Positions 40,101 through 49,874 are shown, counted from the stretch's first letter. The stretch is DNA of 64,000 bases from Diplonema japonicum (GCA_964019335.1 OZ025698.1:355201-419200); one strand, 5' to 3'. The notes: generated by a model not told the origin, from the letters alone. A program made the numbers and translations.

Positions 40101-41341
40101 TGAGAGAACTAGGTGTTAGTAATACCGACATCGATGAAGTGGCGAAGGTGGCGAACAGTGTGAAGGATGACATTCTATGCAAAGGAATGGAACAGGCGTC
40201 CCTGTTCAGCAGGCTAGGCGGAGCGGCAGCAGTGGATTCGGTGGTGGACCTACTCTATGATGTAATACTTGAAGACGACAGTCTGAGTAAATTCTTCTCA
40301 CCAGAGGTAATGCCACAACTTCGTAAGATGCAAAAGGATTTCCTCACCTTCGCCTTCGGCGGGAATCCATCATACGAGGGCAGCTCAATGAGGAAAGCAC
40401 ACAAACGTGCTGTGAGCAACGGGCTCAGCGATGTACATTTCGACAAAGTTGCAAATCACATCACCGAATCTATGAAAGAGCTTGGCGTTTCAAAGTCTGA
40501 TATCGAAGAGGTAGCAAAGGCGGTCGAGTCATTAAGAGATGACATCCTCTGCAAAGGCGAAGAAGGTGACCTTACTACCGCAGGTAACCTATTCGAACGG
40601 CTTGGAGGCGAGGTCGCTGTTGACACCACTGTTGGAATCTTTTACGACAAGGTTTTGAAGGACAGTAGGGTGAAGGACTTCTTCGAGGGTGTTGATATGA
40701 AGAAACAAAAACAAATGCAACGCGCGTTCCTCACCTTCGCCTTCGGCGGTCCCAACAAATACACCGGACATTCCATGCAGAAGGCTCACGAGAAGCTTGT
40801 GAAGGAGAAGGGTCTGAACGAAACCCATTACAATGTGATCGTCGAACTGCTTGCAGAAACCCTGAGAGAACTAGGTGTTAGTAATACCGACATCGATGAA
40901 GTGGCGAAGGTGGCGAACAGTGTGAAGGATGATGTTCTGTGCAAAGGAGCTGAAGTAACCGCAGAGGCAGAGGGTGAACCTTTAATTGATGTCATCACTG
41001 AGGAAGGCGTTGAAAGGGTAGTCGAAAAGCTTTTTGACAAGCTTATGCTTAACCCGGACACACAAAAGTTTTTCTCCACTGTAAAGATGCGAAAGCTCAA
41101 GGGGTTGGCCGTAGAGTACTTTGTCTCAGCCTTCGGTGGCGATGAATATTGCGGCCGCAACCTGCGCGTGGCCCACGAAAAGGTAGTTAGTGAGAGGGGA
41201 CTAAACGATGCGAGTTATAACCTCTTCATGAAATTTTTTTCGGAATCACTTACCGAAGAAAACTTATCTGCCGCAGTTGTCTCGAGGGCGGTCGCACTAG
41301 CAGAGGATGCCCGTGGAGATGTGCTGTGTAAACCAGAATAG
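37190..41341 (+). CDS. Ten-domain truncated haemoglobin with N-terminal docking-like motif
   Basis: 1383 residues, single exon. Residues 1-109 precede the globins and contain a segment (AALKHLFEAKPPNAVSFLADYF, about 60-85) that resembles the DPY-30/RIIa dimerisation-docking motif. Ten group-I truncated-haemoglobin domains start near residues 110, 236, 373, 499, 626, 752, 879, 1003, 1133 and 1264. Most units read LFERLGG, FYEKVLADSRV, FFEGVDMKKQ, AFLTFAFGG, KAHEKLV. The proximal haem His (in K/R/Q-A-H) is present in all ten. The B10 Tyr (FY) is kept except in domain 10 (LF). Gln occurs at E7 and E11 in most. Domains 1, 8 and 10 are diverged, the rest nearly identical. Single trHbs are about 120 residues; a ten-fold fusion is exceptional. 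Likely role: O2/NO binding or NO detoxification, possibly at the flagellum if the docking motif is real. Confidence 0.93.
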   Translation: MSSLGVALAELDSTKDALQHEEYVNLKRKLFEKHLGVSPCLTDKESTLKYMKEQAVVAEVDAALKHLFEAKPPNAVSFLADYFTRKVQLSQRGRPQSAAPRHKQTRGTNLFERLGGETMMKTIVERFYDKVLDDNQVAHFFTGHLMSKQQDMQNKFLTKLFEGPDNYNGKTMQQAHKRLVSNMGLNDKHFDIMISLLRNVLTDANVLHDDVDRCISLVESTRTDVLCKDMKDEAPSLYERLGGCAALNATVENFYEKVLADSRVNGFFEGVDMKKQKQIQKAFLTFAFGGPNKYSGRNMRKAHEKLVKEKGLNDSHYDAIVDLLAETLSELGVSATEIKAVAAVANTVRDDILCKETGTPTPAANESQPEPPTLFERLGGAAAVDAAVDQFYEKVLADSRVKDFFEGVDMKKQRKMQKAFLTFAFGGPNKYSGHSMQKAHEKLVKEKGLNETHYNAIVELLAETLKELGVGDADIGEVAKVANSVKDDVLCKGMDLTPPSLFERLGGAAAVDAAVDQFYEKVLADSRVKDFFEGVDMNKQRKMQKAFLTFAFGGPNKYSGHSMQKAHEKLVKEKGLNDSHYDAIVELLGGTLKELGVGNADVDEVAKIANSVRDDVLCKELVAQAPSLFERLGGGAAVDAAVDKFYEKVLADSRVRDFFEGVDMNKQRKMQKAFLTFAFGGPNKYTGHSMQKAHEKLVKEKGLNETHYNVIVELLAETLRELGVSNTDIDEVAKVANSVKDDVLCKGMETPPLFERLGGGAAVDAAVDQFYEKVLADSRVKDFFEGVDMKKQKQMQKSFLTLAFGGPNKYSGRSMQKAHEKLVKEKGLNETHYNAIVELLAETLKELGVGDADIEEVAKIANSVKDDILCKGMDVTPPPLFERLGGEAAVDAAVDQFYEKVLADSRVKDFFEGVDMKKQRKMQKAFLTFAFGGLNKYSGHSMQKAHEKLVKEKGLNETHYDAIVELLAETLRELGVSNTDIDEVAKVANSVKDDILCKGMEQASLFSRLGGAAAVDSVVDLLYDVILEDDSLSKFFSPEVMPQLRKMQKDFLTFAFGGNPSYEGSSMRKAHKRAVSNGLSDVHFDKVANHITESMKELGVSKSDIEEVAKAVESLRDDILCKGEEGDLTTAGNLFERLGGEVAVDTTVGIFYDKVLKDSRVKDFFEGVDMKKQKQMQRAFLTFAFGGPNKYTGHSMQKAHEKLVKEKGLNETHYNVIVELLAETLRELGVSNTDIDEVAKVANSVKDDVLCKGAEVTAEAEGEPLIDVITEEGVERVVEKLFDKLMLNPDTQKFFSTVKMRKLKGLAVEYFVSAFGGDEYCGRNLRVAHEKVVSERGLNDASYNLFMKFFSESLTEENLSAAVVSRAVALAEDARGDVLCKPE

Positions 41342-41588
41342 GCAAGCGGAACCCTTTTTTTTTTTTTTTTTTTTTTTTTTTGGCGGGCCGTTGCTAACCA
41401 CTTCGTTCCTATCATAGTGAATTTTTTTTTGTTATTTCCATAACAAAACAGAATAAGAATAAGAAATGTACATTTATAACCCCCCCCCCCCAACACATGC
41501 TCACGACGCGCTTGAGATTTTCATTCACCGACCTCCCCCTTCTTCCCTTGTCATACTTCTCCGCTTTCCTCTCTTTTTTTTTAAATGT

Positions 41589-41646
<58 letters not shown>
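41342..41646. other. Intergenic with very long T-run
   Basis: T-run (41355-41380), a C-run, a pyrimidine-rich tract, and an almost pure T-run of about 56 bases ending at 41646, where the retroelement begins. No gene. Confidence 0.65.
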
Positions 41647-41647
<1 letters not shown>

Positions 41648-44560
41648 TGAAAAGGAAGGTGACAGCATTACAACGGGACGGACATTGCCTCGAAGATCCA
41701 GCGCAGTGTGAAAGCACGGAGGGAGCTAAATTCAGGCTTCTCGGTGAATCGGAGCGCGATCATGCAGTTCGTAGCAGATAGGCCCGAGAGAGAGCTGGTA
41801 GCAGCAAAAACCAACGGTGCCATCTCGACCTCAATTGAAGAGATCGACCTAGCTTTCAGGTCGGCGTGGCGCCACATCTTTCGCAAATACGAAGAACGCC
41901 CCGAACCGCGCTACGACTCTTTTGAAGAGGCGTTTGGGACGCAGATCTCCCACCACCCGATGGTAGACCTCTCACTCACTCTGGACGATCTACGGGTAGT
42001 CCTGAAAAAGAAGGAGAAGCAGGAGTGCGCAGGGATCGACGGTTGGAGGCTGTGTGAACTCGCACATTTACCGGACGCACTGCTGGAGGGTTTCGTCTTT
42101 CTGTACGAATGGATAGAGGAAGGGGGACGATGGCCCAAGGCAGTCCTCACGGCGCTTGTAACTATGATCCCGAAAGGTGAGTCCGAAGAACCGCTGGAAC
42201 ACCGCCCAATCACGGTATCGAGTGCGTTCTACCGACTCTGGGCAGGCGCTAGACTACCCGCGATCCTCGAGTGGCAAGAGGCGTGGATCACCCCTCTCCA
42301 GTTCGGTTTCAGGCCGAAACACAGCACGGACGACCTCCTCGCCCGAGTCTGCACTAGTGTAGAGACGGCGAAAGTATCAGGTAAGCACCTCTATGGCCTC
42401 TCGGCTGACTTCAAAAAGTGCTTCGACTCGATCCCCCATGCGCTTACGTTCGATTTAGTGGAGCGTTTAGGCCTCAGCCAACTTATCCTGAGACCGATAA
42501 AATCCATCTACTCGGACCTAATCCGTCGGTTACGTTTCCCCATGGGGGTGGGCGCACCGTTCAGAACCACGAATGGGATTCTCCAGGGTTGTCCAATATC
42601 ACCGGTCTTCATCAACGCGATCCTCGCTATATTCACCAAGAAATGCACGGCGAACCCTAGAAACGCCCATCCTGTGTCGTATGCAGACGACCTAAACTTC
42701 ACGTCAGCTACCTCGGAGGCCGCGGTGCAACGCTCCGTTAACCTGCTTGGCACCCTCTGCAAGCTCACAGGGATGGCTATCCACCCGAAGAAAACTAAGT
42801 CGTTTGGAACGAAACCCAAGTACTGCGGCAACGTACAGCTACACGGGGAAACCTTCGACACGTCCTGCAAACTGCAGATCCTGAGGGGTACTGGTCTACT
42901 TCCAGCCTTGTAGAAGAGAGAACACGAGAGCCCGCAAGGCACTTGCGGAAATTGAGCGCCTCGCAGCAACGAAACTTTACCACAACCGCAAGGTACAGAT
43001 CATCGCAGAGAACATCCTACCGTCCGCCTTCTACGGCGTCCTATTCGACCCAATCCCAGACTCTTGGCTGGTGAAATTGAAGAAGCAGATCACGTCATGC
43101 ATCTGGGGCGCACGCAACCCGATGCGTTCCGCCAGTGCGCTGCTAGGGATTGCCTACAAAGGACACACCCTAGACCCTTACTCTTCGGTGGTCTATAAAG
43201 CCATTTCGACCCTAGGTCGCCTGTGCACACGACAGTCGAACAAGTCCCTATTCGAGTCGGGCTGGGAAACTTACAAGTACGCAATGGAGCGAGATGGAAC
43301 GCCGTCGCTTTCGAAGGGGCCATTTGGTAATGCGGAAATATGGCTACGGGACATCGGGACGAGATGGAAGGACTTTATTAAAGAGTTGCCACGGGGCATG
43401 CCACACCTGAAACACGAGGTCAGAGCGCGGTTGAAAGAAAAACTGCGGGGCGAGCTCGCCGAAGAGCGGGACACTTTCAAAGGAATCGAGACAGGAGTGG
43501 ACGAGATGAAGACGAACGTCCTACACAACGAGGTGGCGATCACCAACCCGCAGAAAGCGAGGAGAATCCTTTGTGCCGTTACTGGCGCCATCCTTCCACT
43601 GCACCCTAGAGCCTACGGCGACATGGATGGCACGCGAACGAAATGCCTTGGGTGTGACGCACCCTTCGACATTAGAGGCGGGACCAGCAACCTCCTGCTG
43701 CATACAATTTGGCACTGCCCGGCACACGCCGGTTTTAGAACGGCCAACGCCGACCGCGAATGGCTAGTGCAAGAACACACTAACTGGCCAACCTGCACCC
43801 GCGTACACGGCATCATTACCTCGGACTTGGACATCAGCCTATTGAGAGTCAAGGAGCTCCACCTGATGCTAGCAGAAGTGGCAGGCAAGCTCGAGAACCT
43901 GCACGCCGACAAGCAGGTCAGGTACACGAACCAGCATTTCTGGAATAGACCATTCCGACCGGGGAACCTCTTAACCCCGAAGCCTCTCCCCTGGTACCAC
44001 GAACATGGGCTGCAGAAGAAATACTTCCCAGGCCTAATCCCATTTGTCCTCAACTGGCTGAACGCCCTAAAATGGGGCGAGGAAGGCGGGCAAGTTTCTA
44101 AGGCGGAACTAGCAGTCGACCTCATTGCAACGGAAAGGCTCCACATGGGTGGGGAAGACATAGCATGCTGGGCGAGAAAGCTCGGCAGGATTCTCAGCGT
44201 CTTAGAAAGGATCCATCTAAAAGGGACGGGGAATCATCTGATTCCGGCAGAAACTATGAAGTCAGTACACTCACTACGCACCCTAGGGCTCCACAGCCAT
44301 GCCGTCACTGGCTACTCCACTCGTCCGATCTTCGCATCCCCGAAGGTCACCCACTCGATCCTAGAGGAACAAATGCGCACGCATTGCATCCTCAACAACT
44401 CGCTAGTTGGTTTCACGCCCAAGCTGCTGATGAGATACTACGACGGGCCTAAGGCACTACCACGACAGAAGGGATCAAACACTAGATGAGTTGATTGTCG
44501 TTAGGCGATCCTGTCACATACTGCAGGTTCCCTTCAAAGACATCTTTTTTTTTTTTTTTT
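41647..44560 (+). mobile_element. Non-LTR retroelement, subfamily B, 5'-truncated and frameshifted
   Basis: Reverse transcriptase motifs run in order from 41663: AGIDGWRL, HRPITVSS, QFGFRPKHSTDDLL, motif A LSADFKKCFDSIP, motif B GILQGCPISP, motif C SYADDLNF (42679-42702). One extra base near 42893, seen by comparison with the copy at 62663, breaks the frame; it stops at 42913 while the downstream frame runs open to 44489. The C-terminal part has a zinc cluster (CLGCDAPF...HTIWHCPAH) and the tail SKAELAVDLIATERLHMGGE, shared with subfamily A. No endonuclease is visible; it would lie in the missing 5' part or in the C-terminal region. The zinc cluster followed by a conserved tail recalls R2/CRE-type elements, but clade is unproven. 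It splits the globin gene cluster. Confidence 0.88.
41663..44489 (+). pseudogene. Reverse-transcriptase ORF of subfamily B, one-base frameshift
   Basis: Coding part of the element above, in two frames (41663-42913, then from about 42894 to 44489). The catalytic Asp in motif A and YADD in motif C are intact. The break is a single-base insertion in a G-run neighbourhood (CTGAGGGG versus TTAGGGG in the third copy). This suggests a young insertion that was inactivated, or a sequencing error in a short homopolymer. Confidence 0.8.
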
Positions 44561-44792
44561 TTCTTTTTTTTTTTTCGTTGATCTGAGGCCCTCATTTATT
44601 GATCAACGAGTCATGCCCCTGTATTTATATGACTCATGAAGCAGATGAAAGAAAGCAGAACATCATGGAACAACCAACAAAAAAAAAAAAAAAAAAAGGT
44701 CTTTCTTTCTTTTTTGTATTCATTTTTTTTCCCCATTTTTTTCCCCATCGTTCGGCTTCCGCAATCCATTGCCAATAATTCACAGTTTCAGC

Positions 44793-44829
<37 letters not shown>

Positions 44830-44844
44830 ATCCACACTACCGTT
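44490..44844. other. Retroelement 3' flank and intergenic
   Basis: The retroelement 3' UTR runs to about 44545, followed by T-runs (44545-44575), an A-run, a T/C-rich tract, and an A-run of about 29 bases 17 bases before the next start codon. No gene. Confidence 0.55.
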
Positions 44845-47649
44845 ATGGCAGCCCAAGGCCTTCTCAACATCAACAACATGAAAAAGTCCGACAAACGTAT
44901 CGAAAGAAGGCGGCTTCTTACCTCTGTAGTCCAGCCCAAGAAGACTCTCTTCGAGAAGCTTGGTGGGGCACCCTCCATTGATGCTGCTGTTGACTTGTTC
45001 TACAAGAAGGTTCTTGCTGACAGAAGGGTGAACTCCTTCTTCAAGGGAACCGATATGAAGAAGCAACACAGGATGCAGAAGGCGTTCCTCACCTTTGCTT
45101 TCGGTGGTCCTGGCTCATACAGTGGGAAGAACATGAGGAAGGCACACCAGAAGATTGTGGACGAGCAGGGCCTGAACGACAGCCACTACGATGTGATTGT
45201 TGAGCTTCTTGGTGGTACTTTGAAGGAACTTGGTGTGTGTGATGCTGATGTTGCTGAGGCAGCCACCATTGCCAACAGTGTGAGGGATGATGTTCTGTGC
45301 AAGGACCCTGTTGCTGAGAAGAAGACCCTCTACGAGAAGCTTGGTGGGGCACCCTCTATTGATGCTGCTGTTGACTTGTTCTACAAGAAGGTTCTTGCAG
45401 ACAGGAGGGTGAACTCCTTCTTCAAAGGAACCGATATGAAGAAGCAACACAGGATGCAGAAGGCGTTCCTCACCTTCGCCTTTGGTGGTCCCGGCTCATA
45501 CAGTGGGAAGAACATGAGGAAGGCACACCAGAAGCTTGTGGACGAGCAGGGCCTGAACGACAGCCACTACGATGTGATTGTTGAGCTTCTTGGTGGTACT
45601 TTGAAGGAACTTGGTGTTTGTGATGCCGATGTCACTGAGGCAGCCACCATTGCCAACAGTGTGAGGGACGATGTTCTGTGCAAGGACCCTGTTGCTGAGA
45701 AGAAGTCTTGCGATGCTGCTGTTGACATGTTCTACGACAAGATTCTTGCTGATGAACATTTGAACTCCTTCTTCAAAGGAACAGATATGAAGAAAGAGTA
45801 CAAGATGCAGAAGGCGTTCCTCACCTTCGCCTTTGGTGGTCCTGGCACATACAGTGGGAAGAACCCCCACGTCGTGTACCTCCTACTTTTCCTTTTCTTG
45901 TGCATGACTAAGATGGCTCCGGACCAGAAGCATACTCGTCGGGAAAGCCCAAGGGAGATAAAAGCACACAAACCCGTAGAGGAGCAGGTCTTGAACGACA
46001 GCCACTACGATGTGATTGTTGAGCTTCTTGGTGGTACCTTGAAGGAACTTGGTGCGTGTGATGCTGATGTTGCTGAGGCAGCCACCATTGCCAACAGTGT
46101 GAGGGATGATGTTCTGTGCAAGGACCCTGTTGCTGAGAAGAAGACCCTCTACGAGAAGCTTGGTGGGGCACCCTCCATTGATGCTGTTGTTGACTTGTTC
46201 TACAAGAAGGTTCTTGCAGACAGGAGGGTGAACTCCTTCTTCAAGGGAACCGATATGAAGAAGCAACACAGGATGCAGAAGGCGTTCCTCACCTTCGCCT
46301 TTGGTGGTCCCGGCTCATACAGTGGGAAGAACATGAGGAAGGCACACCAAAAGCTTGTGGACGAGCAGGGCCTGAACGACAGCCACTACGATGTGATTGT
46401 TGAGCTTCTTGGTGGTACCTTGAAGGAACTTGGTGTGTGTGATGCTGATGTCACTGAGGCAGCCACCATTGCCAACAGTGTGAGGGACGATGTTCTGTGC
46501 AAGGACCCTGTTGCTGAGAAGAAGACCCTTTACGAGAAGCTTGGTGGAGCACCCTCCATTGATGCTGCTGTTGACTTGTTCTACAAGAAGGTTCTTGCAG
46601 ACAGAAGGGTGAACTCCTTCTTCAAAGGAACCGATATGAAGAAGCAACACAGGATGCAGAAGGCGTTCCTCACCTTCGCCTTTGGTGGTCCCGGCTCATA
46701 CAGTGGGAAGAACATGAGGAAGGCACACCAGAACCTTGTAACAGTGCAGGGCCTGAACGACAGCCACTACGATGTGATTGTTGAGCTTCTTGGTGGTACC
46801 TTGAAAGAACTTGGTGTGTGTGATGCTGATGTCACTGAGGCAGCCACCATTGCCAACAGTGTGAGGGACGATGTTCTGTGCAAGGACCCTGTTGCTGAGA
46901 AGAAGACCCTCTACGAGAAGCTTGGTGGGGCACCCTCCATTGATGCTGCTGTTGACATGTTCTACAAGAAGGTTCTTGCTGACAGGAGGGTGAACTCCTT
47001 CTTCAAGGGAACCGATATGAAGAAGCAACACAGGATGCAGAAGGCGTTCCTCACCTTCGCCTTTGGTGGTCCTGGCTCATACAGTGGGAAGAACATGAGG
47101 AAGGCACACCAAAAGCTTGTGGACGAGCAGGGCCTGAACGACAGCCACTACGATGTGATTGTTGAGCTTCTTGGTGGTACCTTGAAGGAACTTGGTGTGT
47201 GTGATGCTGATGTCACTGAGGCAGCCACCATTGCCAACAGTGTGAGGGACGACGTTCTGTGCAAGGACCCTGTTGCTGAGAAGAAGACCCTCTTCGAGAA
47301 GCTTGGTGGGGCACCCTCCATTGATGCTGCTGTTGACTTGTTCTACAAGAAGGTTCTTGCAGACAGAAGGGTGAACTCCTTCTTCAAGGGAACCGACATG
47401 AAGAAGCAACACAGGATGCAGAAGGCGTTCCTCACCTTTGCTTTCGGTGGTCCTGGCTCATACAGTGGGAAGAACATGAGGAAGGCACACCAAAAGCTTG
47501 TAACGGTACAAGGCTTGAACGACAGCCACTACGATGTGATTGTTGAGCTTCTTGGTGGTACTTTGAAGGAACTTGGTGTGTGTGATGCTGATGTTGCTGA
47601 GGCTGCATCCATTGCCAACAGTGTGAGGGACGATGTTCTGTGCAAGTAG
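44845..47649 (+). CDS. Seven-domain truncated haemoglobin
   Basis: 934 residues as one open frame. A short leader (MAAQGLLNINNMKKSDK, then LLTSVVQPKK) is followed by group-I truncated-haemoglobin domains starting near residues 34, 161, 288, 434, 561, 688 and 815. The repeat is exactly 381 bases except around domain 3. Consensus: LYEKLGGAPSIDAAVDLFY, FFKGTDMKKQ, AFLTFAFGG, KAHQKLV; proximal His, B10 Tyr and E7 Gln are present. Linkers read DPVAEKK. Domain 3 lacks about ten residues of its first helix and carries an 87-base extra segment (45871-45957). That segment begins GT, ends AG, is pyrimidine-rich early, and its removal restores normal length, so it may be an in-frame phase-0 intron. The leader is shared with the three-domain gene downstream. 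Confidence 0.92.
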   Translation: MAAQGLLNINNMKKSDKRIERRRLLTSVVQPKKTLFEKLGGAPSIDAAVDLFYKKVLADRRVNSFFKGTDMKKQHRMQKAFLTFAFGGPGSYSGKNMRKAHQKIVDEQGLNDSHYDVIVELLGGTLKELGVCDADVAEAATIANSVRDDVLCKDPVAEKKTLYEKLGGAPSIDAAVDLFYKKVLADRRVNSFFKGTDMKKQHRMQKAFLTFAFGGPGSYSGKNMRKAHQKLVDEQGLNDSHYDVIVELLGGTLKELGVCDADVTEAATIANSVRDDVLCKDPVAEKKSCDAAVDMFYDKILADEHLNSFFKGTDMKKEYKMQKAFLTFAFGGPGTYSGKNPHVVYLLLFLFLCMTKMAPDQKHTRRESPREIKAHKPVEEQVLNDSHYDVIVELLGGTLKELGACDADVAEAATIANSVRDDVLCKDPVAEKKTLYEKLGGAPSIDAVVDLFYKKVLADRRVNSFFKGTDMKKQHRMQKAFLTFAFGGPGSYSGKNMRKAHQKLVDEQGLNDSHYDVIVELLGGTLKELGVCDADVTEAATIANSVRDDVLCKDPVAEKKTLYEKLGGAPSIDAAVDLFYKKVLADRRVNSFFKGTDMKKQHRMQKAFLTFAFGGPGSYSGKNMRKAHQNLVTVQGLNDSHYDVIVELLGGTLKELGVCDADVTEAATIANSVRDDVLCKDPVAEKKTLYEKLGGAPSIDAAVDMFYKKVLADRRVNSFFKGTDMKKQHRMQKAFLTFAFGGPGSYSGKNMRKAHQKLVDEQGLNDSHYDVIVELLGGTLKELGVCDADVTEAATIANSVRDDVLCKDPVAEKKTLFEKLGGAPSIDAAVDLFYKKVLADRRVNSFFKGTDMKKQHRMQKAFLTFAFGGPGSYSGKNMRKAHQKLVTVQGLNDSHYDVIVELLGGTLKELGVCDADVAEAASIANSVRDDVLCK

Positions 47650-48650
47650 AAAGAAATAAAAGAAGGAAAAAAAAAAGTAAATGATGATGATGCGCGCTCT
47701 ATAAATGTTGCACTTTTATTTAAAAGAAAAGGGGGAGGCGACGGTGTGTGGCGTGAATTTTTTTTCTCTCGTGTGTGTGGAATGAATTTATCTTATTCGT
47801 TTTGATTTTTTATTCTTGTTTATTGTGTTCAAAATGGAGAGTGGCCTGATTTTTTATTCAAAAGTCTACGGTGATAGCACATGTGAAAATTAGTGGCGTA
47901 ACTTTTTTTACCATGCCCTTTTCAATAAAAGAGTGCAATTTTTTTTTTAAAAGTTTTTATTATAGCTAGCCGCGGCCCATCATCGCCCCTGCACACTGAA
48001 ACATTATCGAACTTTTATTCTACTCTACCCCCCCCCTCTTTTTTTTAGTCTACGCAAGTGTACCTTCCAAGGTATCACTTCATCCCAATTATTTCCTCTC
48101 TTATTTCTTATTATTCTTTTTGTTGGGGCGGCTTTTGTTTTATGTTTTCTAAAGATTAAAGTCTTTAAAAGAGCACTTGACTAAAAGGCTCTTATATTCT
48201 TTGCTGTCTGAGGCTTCAAGCAACAAGGAGTAAAAAAAAGGCAGAGGAAAAAAAAAAAAAAGAAATAAAGATTCTCAAGAACGTCCCTTGATTCCACCAG
48301 CTGTCCGACAAATCCCTCTCAATTTTTTTTTTTTTTTTTGTTTTCGTTTTTTTGTTTTTTGTTTCCTTTCCCCAGCAAAAAAATATTTATTTTAAAAAGT
48401 ATTTATTTTCTTTTATGTTCTTCTTCAACTACCTGCAAGCTTGTGGGGGGTTTTTTGACACAAGGTCGTCCAAAGAGTAGCGTCCCGTCGCCATCTTTTT
48501 GAGGTCACGTTTCAGCTCATGTGAAGGTCAGTGCGCAGTGCCCCCTTGTCTACAGTGTATTGTCGTGAAAAGCAACAACTCGAGAGGAACACCTCCTTGT
48601 TTTCAACCATTTTCTAGCACACCACAGTTCAAAAAAGAAGAAGAAACAAA
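47650..48650. other. Intergenic between globin genes
   Basis: About 1 kb, AT-rich but less homopolymeric than other gaps, with short T- and A-runs (for example 48321-48340). I see no frame, no RNA gene and no remnant globin repeat. The stretch before the ATG contains CACCACAG (48621-48627) after a pyrimidine-rich segment, a possible splice acceptor. Confidence 0.55.
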
Positions 48651-49874
48651 ATGGCCGCCAAGGGTCTTCTTGACATCAACAACATGAAGAAATCTGATAA
48701 AACCGCAGAAAGGCAACAGCTTCTAACTTCTGTTGTCCAGCCTAAAAAGTCCCTCTTCGAGAAGCTTGGTGGGGCACCCTCCATTGATGCTGCTGTTGAC
48801 ATGTTCTACGACAAGGTTCTTCAGGACGAACGTGTGAACTCCTTCTTCAAGGGAACCGATATGAAGAAGCAGCGAAGGATGCAGAAGGCGTTCCTCACCT
48901 TTGCTTTCGGTGGTCCCGGCTCATACAGTGGGAAGAACATGAGGAAGGCACACCAGAAACTTGTGGACGAGCAGGGCCTGAACGACAGCCACTACGATGT
49001 GATTGTTGAGCTTCTTGGTGGTACTTTGAAGGAACTTGGTGTGTGTGATGCTGATGTCACTGAGGCAGCCACCATTGCCAACAGTGTGAGGGATGATGTT
49101 CTGTGCAAGGACCCTGTTGCTGAGAAGAAGACCCTCTACGAGAAGCTTGGTGGGGCACCCTCCATTGATGCTGCTGTTGACATGTTCTACGACAAGGTTC
49201 TTGCTGACGAACGTGTGAACTCCTTCTTCAAGGGAACCGACATGAAGAAGCAGCGAAGGATGCAGAAGGCGTTCCTCACCTTCGCCTTTGGTGGTCCCGG
49301 CTCATACAGTGGGAAGAACATGAGGAAGGCACACCAGAAGCTTGTGGACGAGCAGGGCTTGAACGACAGCCACTACGATGTGATTGTTGAGCTTCTTGGC
49401 GGTACCTTGAAGGAACTTGGTGTGTGTGATGCTGATGTCACTGAGGCAGCCACCATTGCCAACAGTGTGAGGGACGATGTTCTGTGCAAGGACCCTGTTG
49501 CTGAGAAGAAGAGCCTCTACGAGAAGCTTGGTGGGGCACCCTCCATTGATGCTGCTGTTGACATGTTCTACGACAAGGTTCTTCAGGACAAACGTGTGAA
49601 CTCCTTCTTCAAGGGAACCGATATGAAGAAGCAGCGAAGGATGCAGAAGGCGTTCCTCACCTTTGCTTTCGGTGGTCCTGGCTCATACAGTGGGAAGAAC
49701 ATGAGGAAGGCACACCAGAAGCTTGTGGACGAGCAGGGCTTGAACGACAGCCACTACGATGTGATTGTTGAGCTTCTTGGTGGTACTTTGAAGGAACTTG
49801 GTGTTTGTGATGCTGATGTTGCTGAGGCAGCCACCATTGCCAACAGTGTGAGGGACGATGTTCTGTGCAAGTAA
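48651..49874 (+). CDS. Three-domain truncated haemoglobin
   Basis: 407 residues. The leader MAAKGLLDINNMKKSDK matches that of the seven-domain gene. Three truncated-haemoglobin units begin at 48750, 49131 and 49512 (381-base period), each with LGGAPSIDAAVDMFYDKVL, TDMKKQRRMQKAF, FAFGG and KAHQKLV. So B10 Tyr, E7 and E11 Gln and the proximal His are all kept. At DNA level the units are almost identical to each other and to many units of the seven-domain gene, pointing to recent duplication or gene conversion. The main unit-specific difference is D(E/K)RVNSF and KKQRR here against DRRVNSF and KKQHR upstream. Expected role: O2/NO chemistry, as for the neighbours. Confidence 0.94.
   Translation: MAAKGLLDINNMKKSDKTAERQQLLTSVVQPKKSLFEKLGGAPSIDAAVDMFYDKVLQDERVNSFFKGTDMKKQRRMQKAFLTFAFGGPGSYSGKNMRKAHQKLVDEQGLNDSHYDVIVELLGGTLKELGVCDADVTEAATIANSVRDDVLCKDPVAEKKTLYEKLGGAPSIDAAVDMFYDKVLADERVNSFFKGTDMKKQRRMQKAFLTFAFGGPGSYSGKNMRKAHQKLVDEQGLNDSHYDVIVELLGGTLKELGVCDADVTEAATIANSVRDDVLCKDPVAEKKSLYEKLGGAPSIDAAVDMFYDKVLQDKRVNSFFKGTDMKKQRRMQKAFLTFAFGGPGSYSGKNMRKAHQKLVDEQGLNDSHYDVIVELLGGTLKELGVCDADVAEAATIANSVRDDVLCK

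Noticed and set aside
38675-47412. Repeated minus-strand frames (about 110 residues each) opposite the globin genes
   Set aside because: They recur with the same 381-base period as the globin repeats and are plain reverse shadows of them.
44845-49874. CRISPR-like direct repeats
   Set aside because: The 381-base repeats are protein-domain repeats in an open frame, not short repeats with unique spacers, and the genome is eukaryotic.
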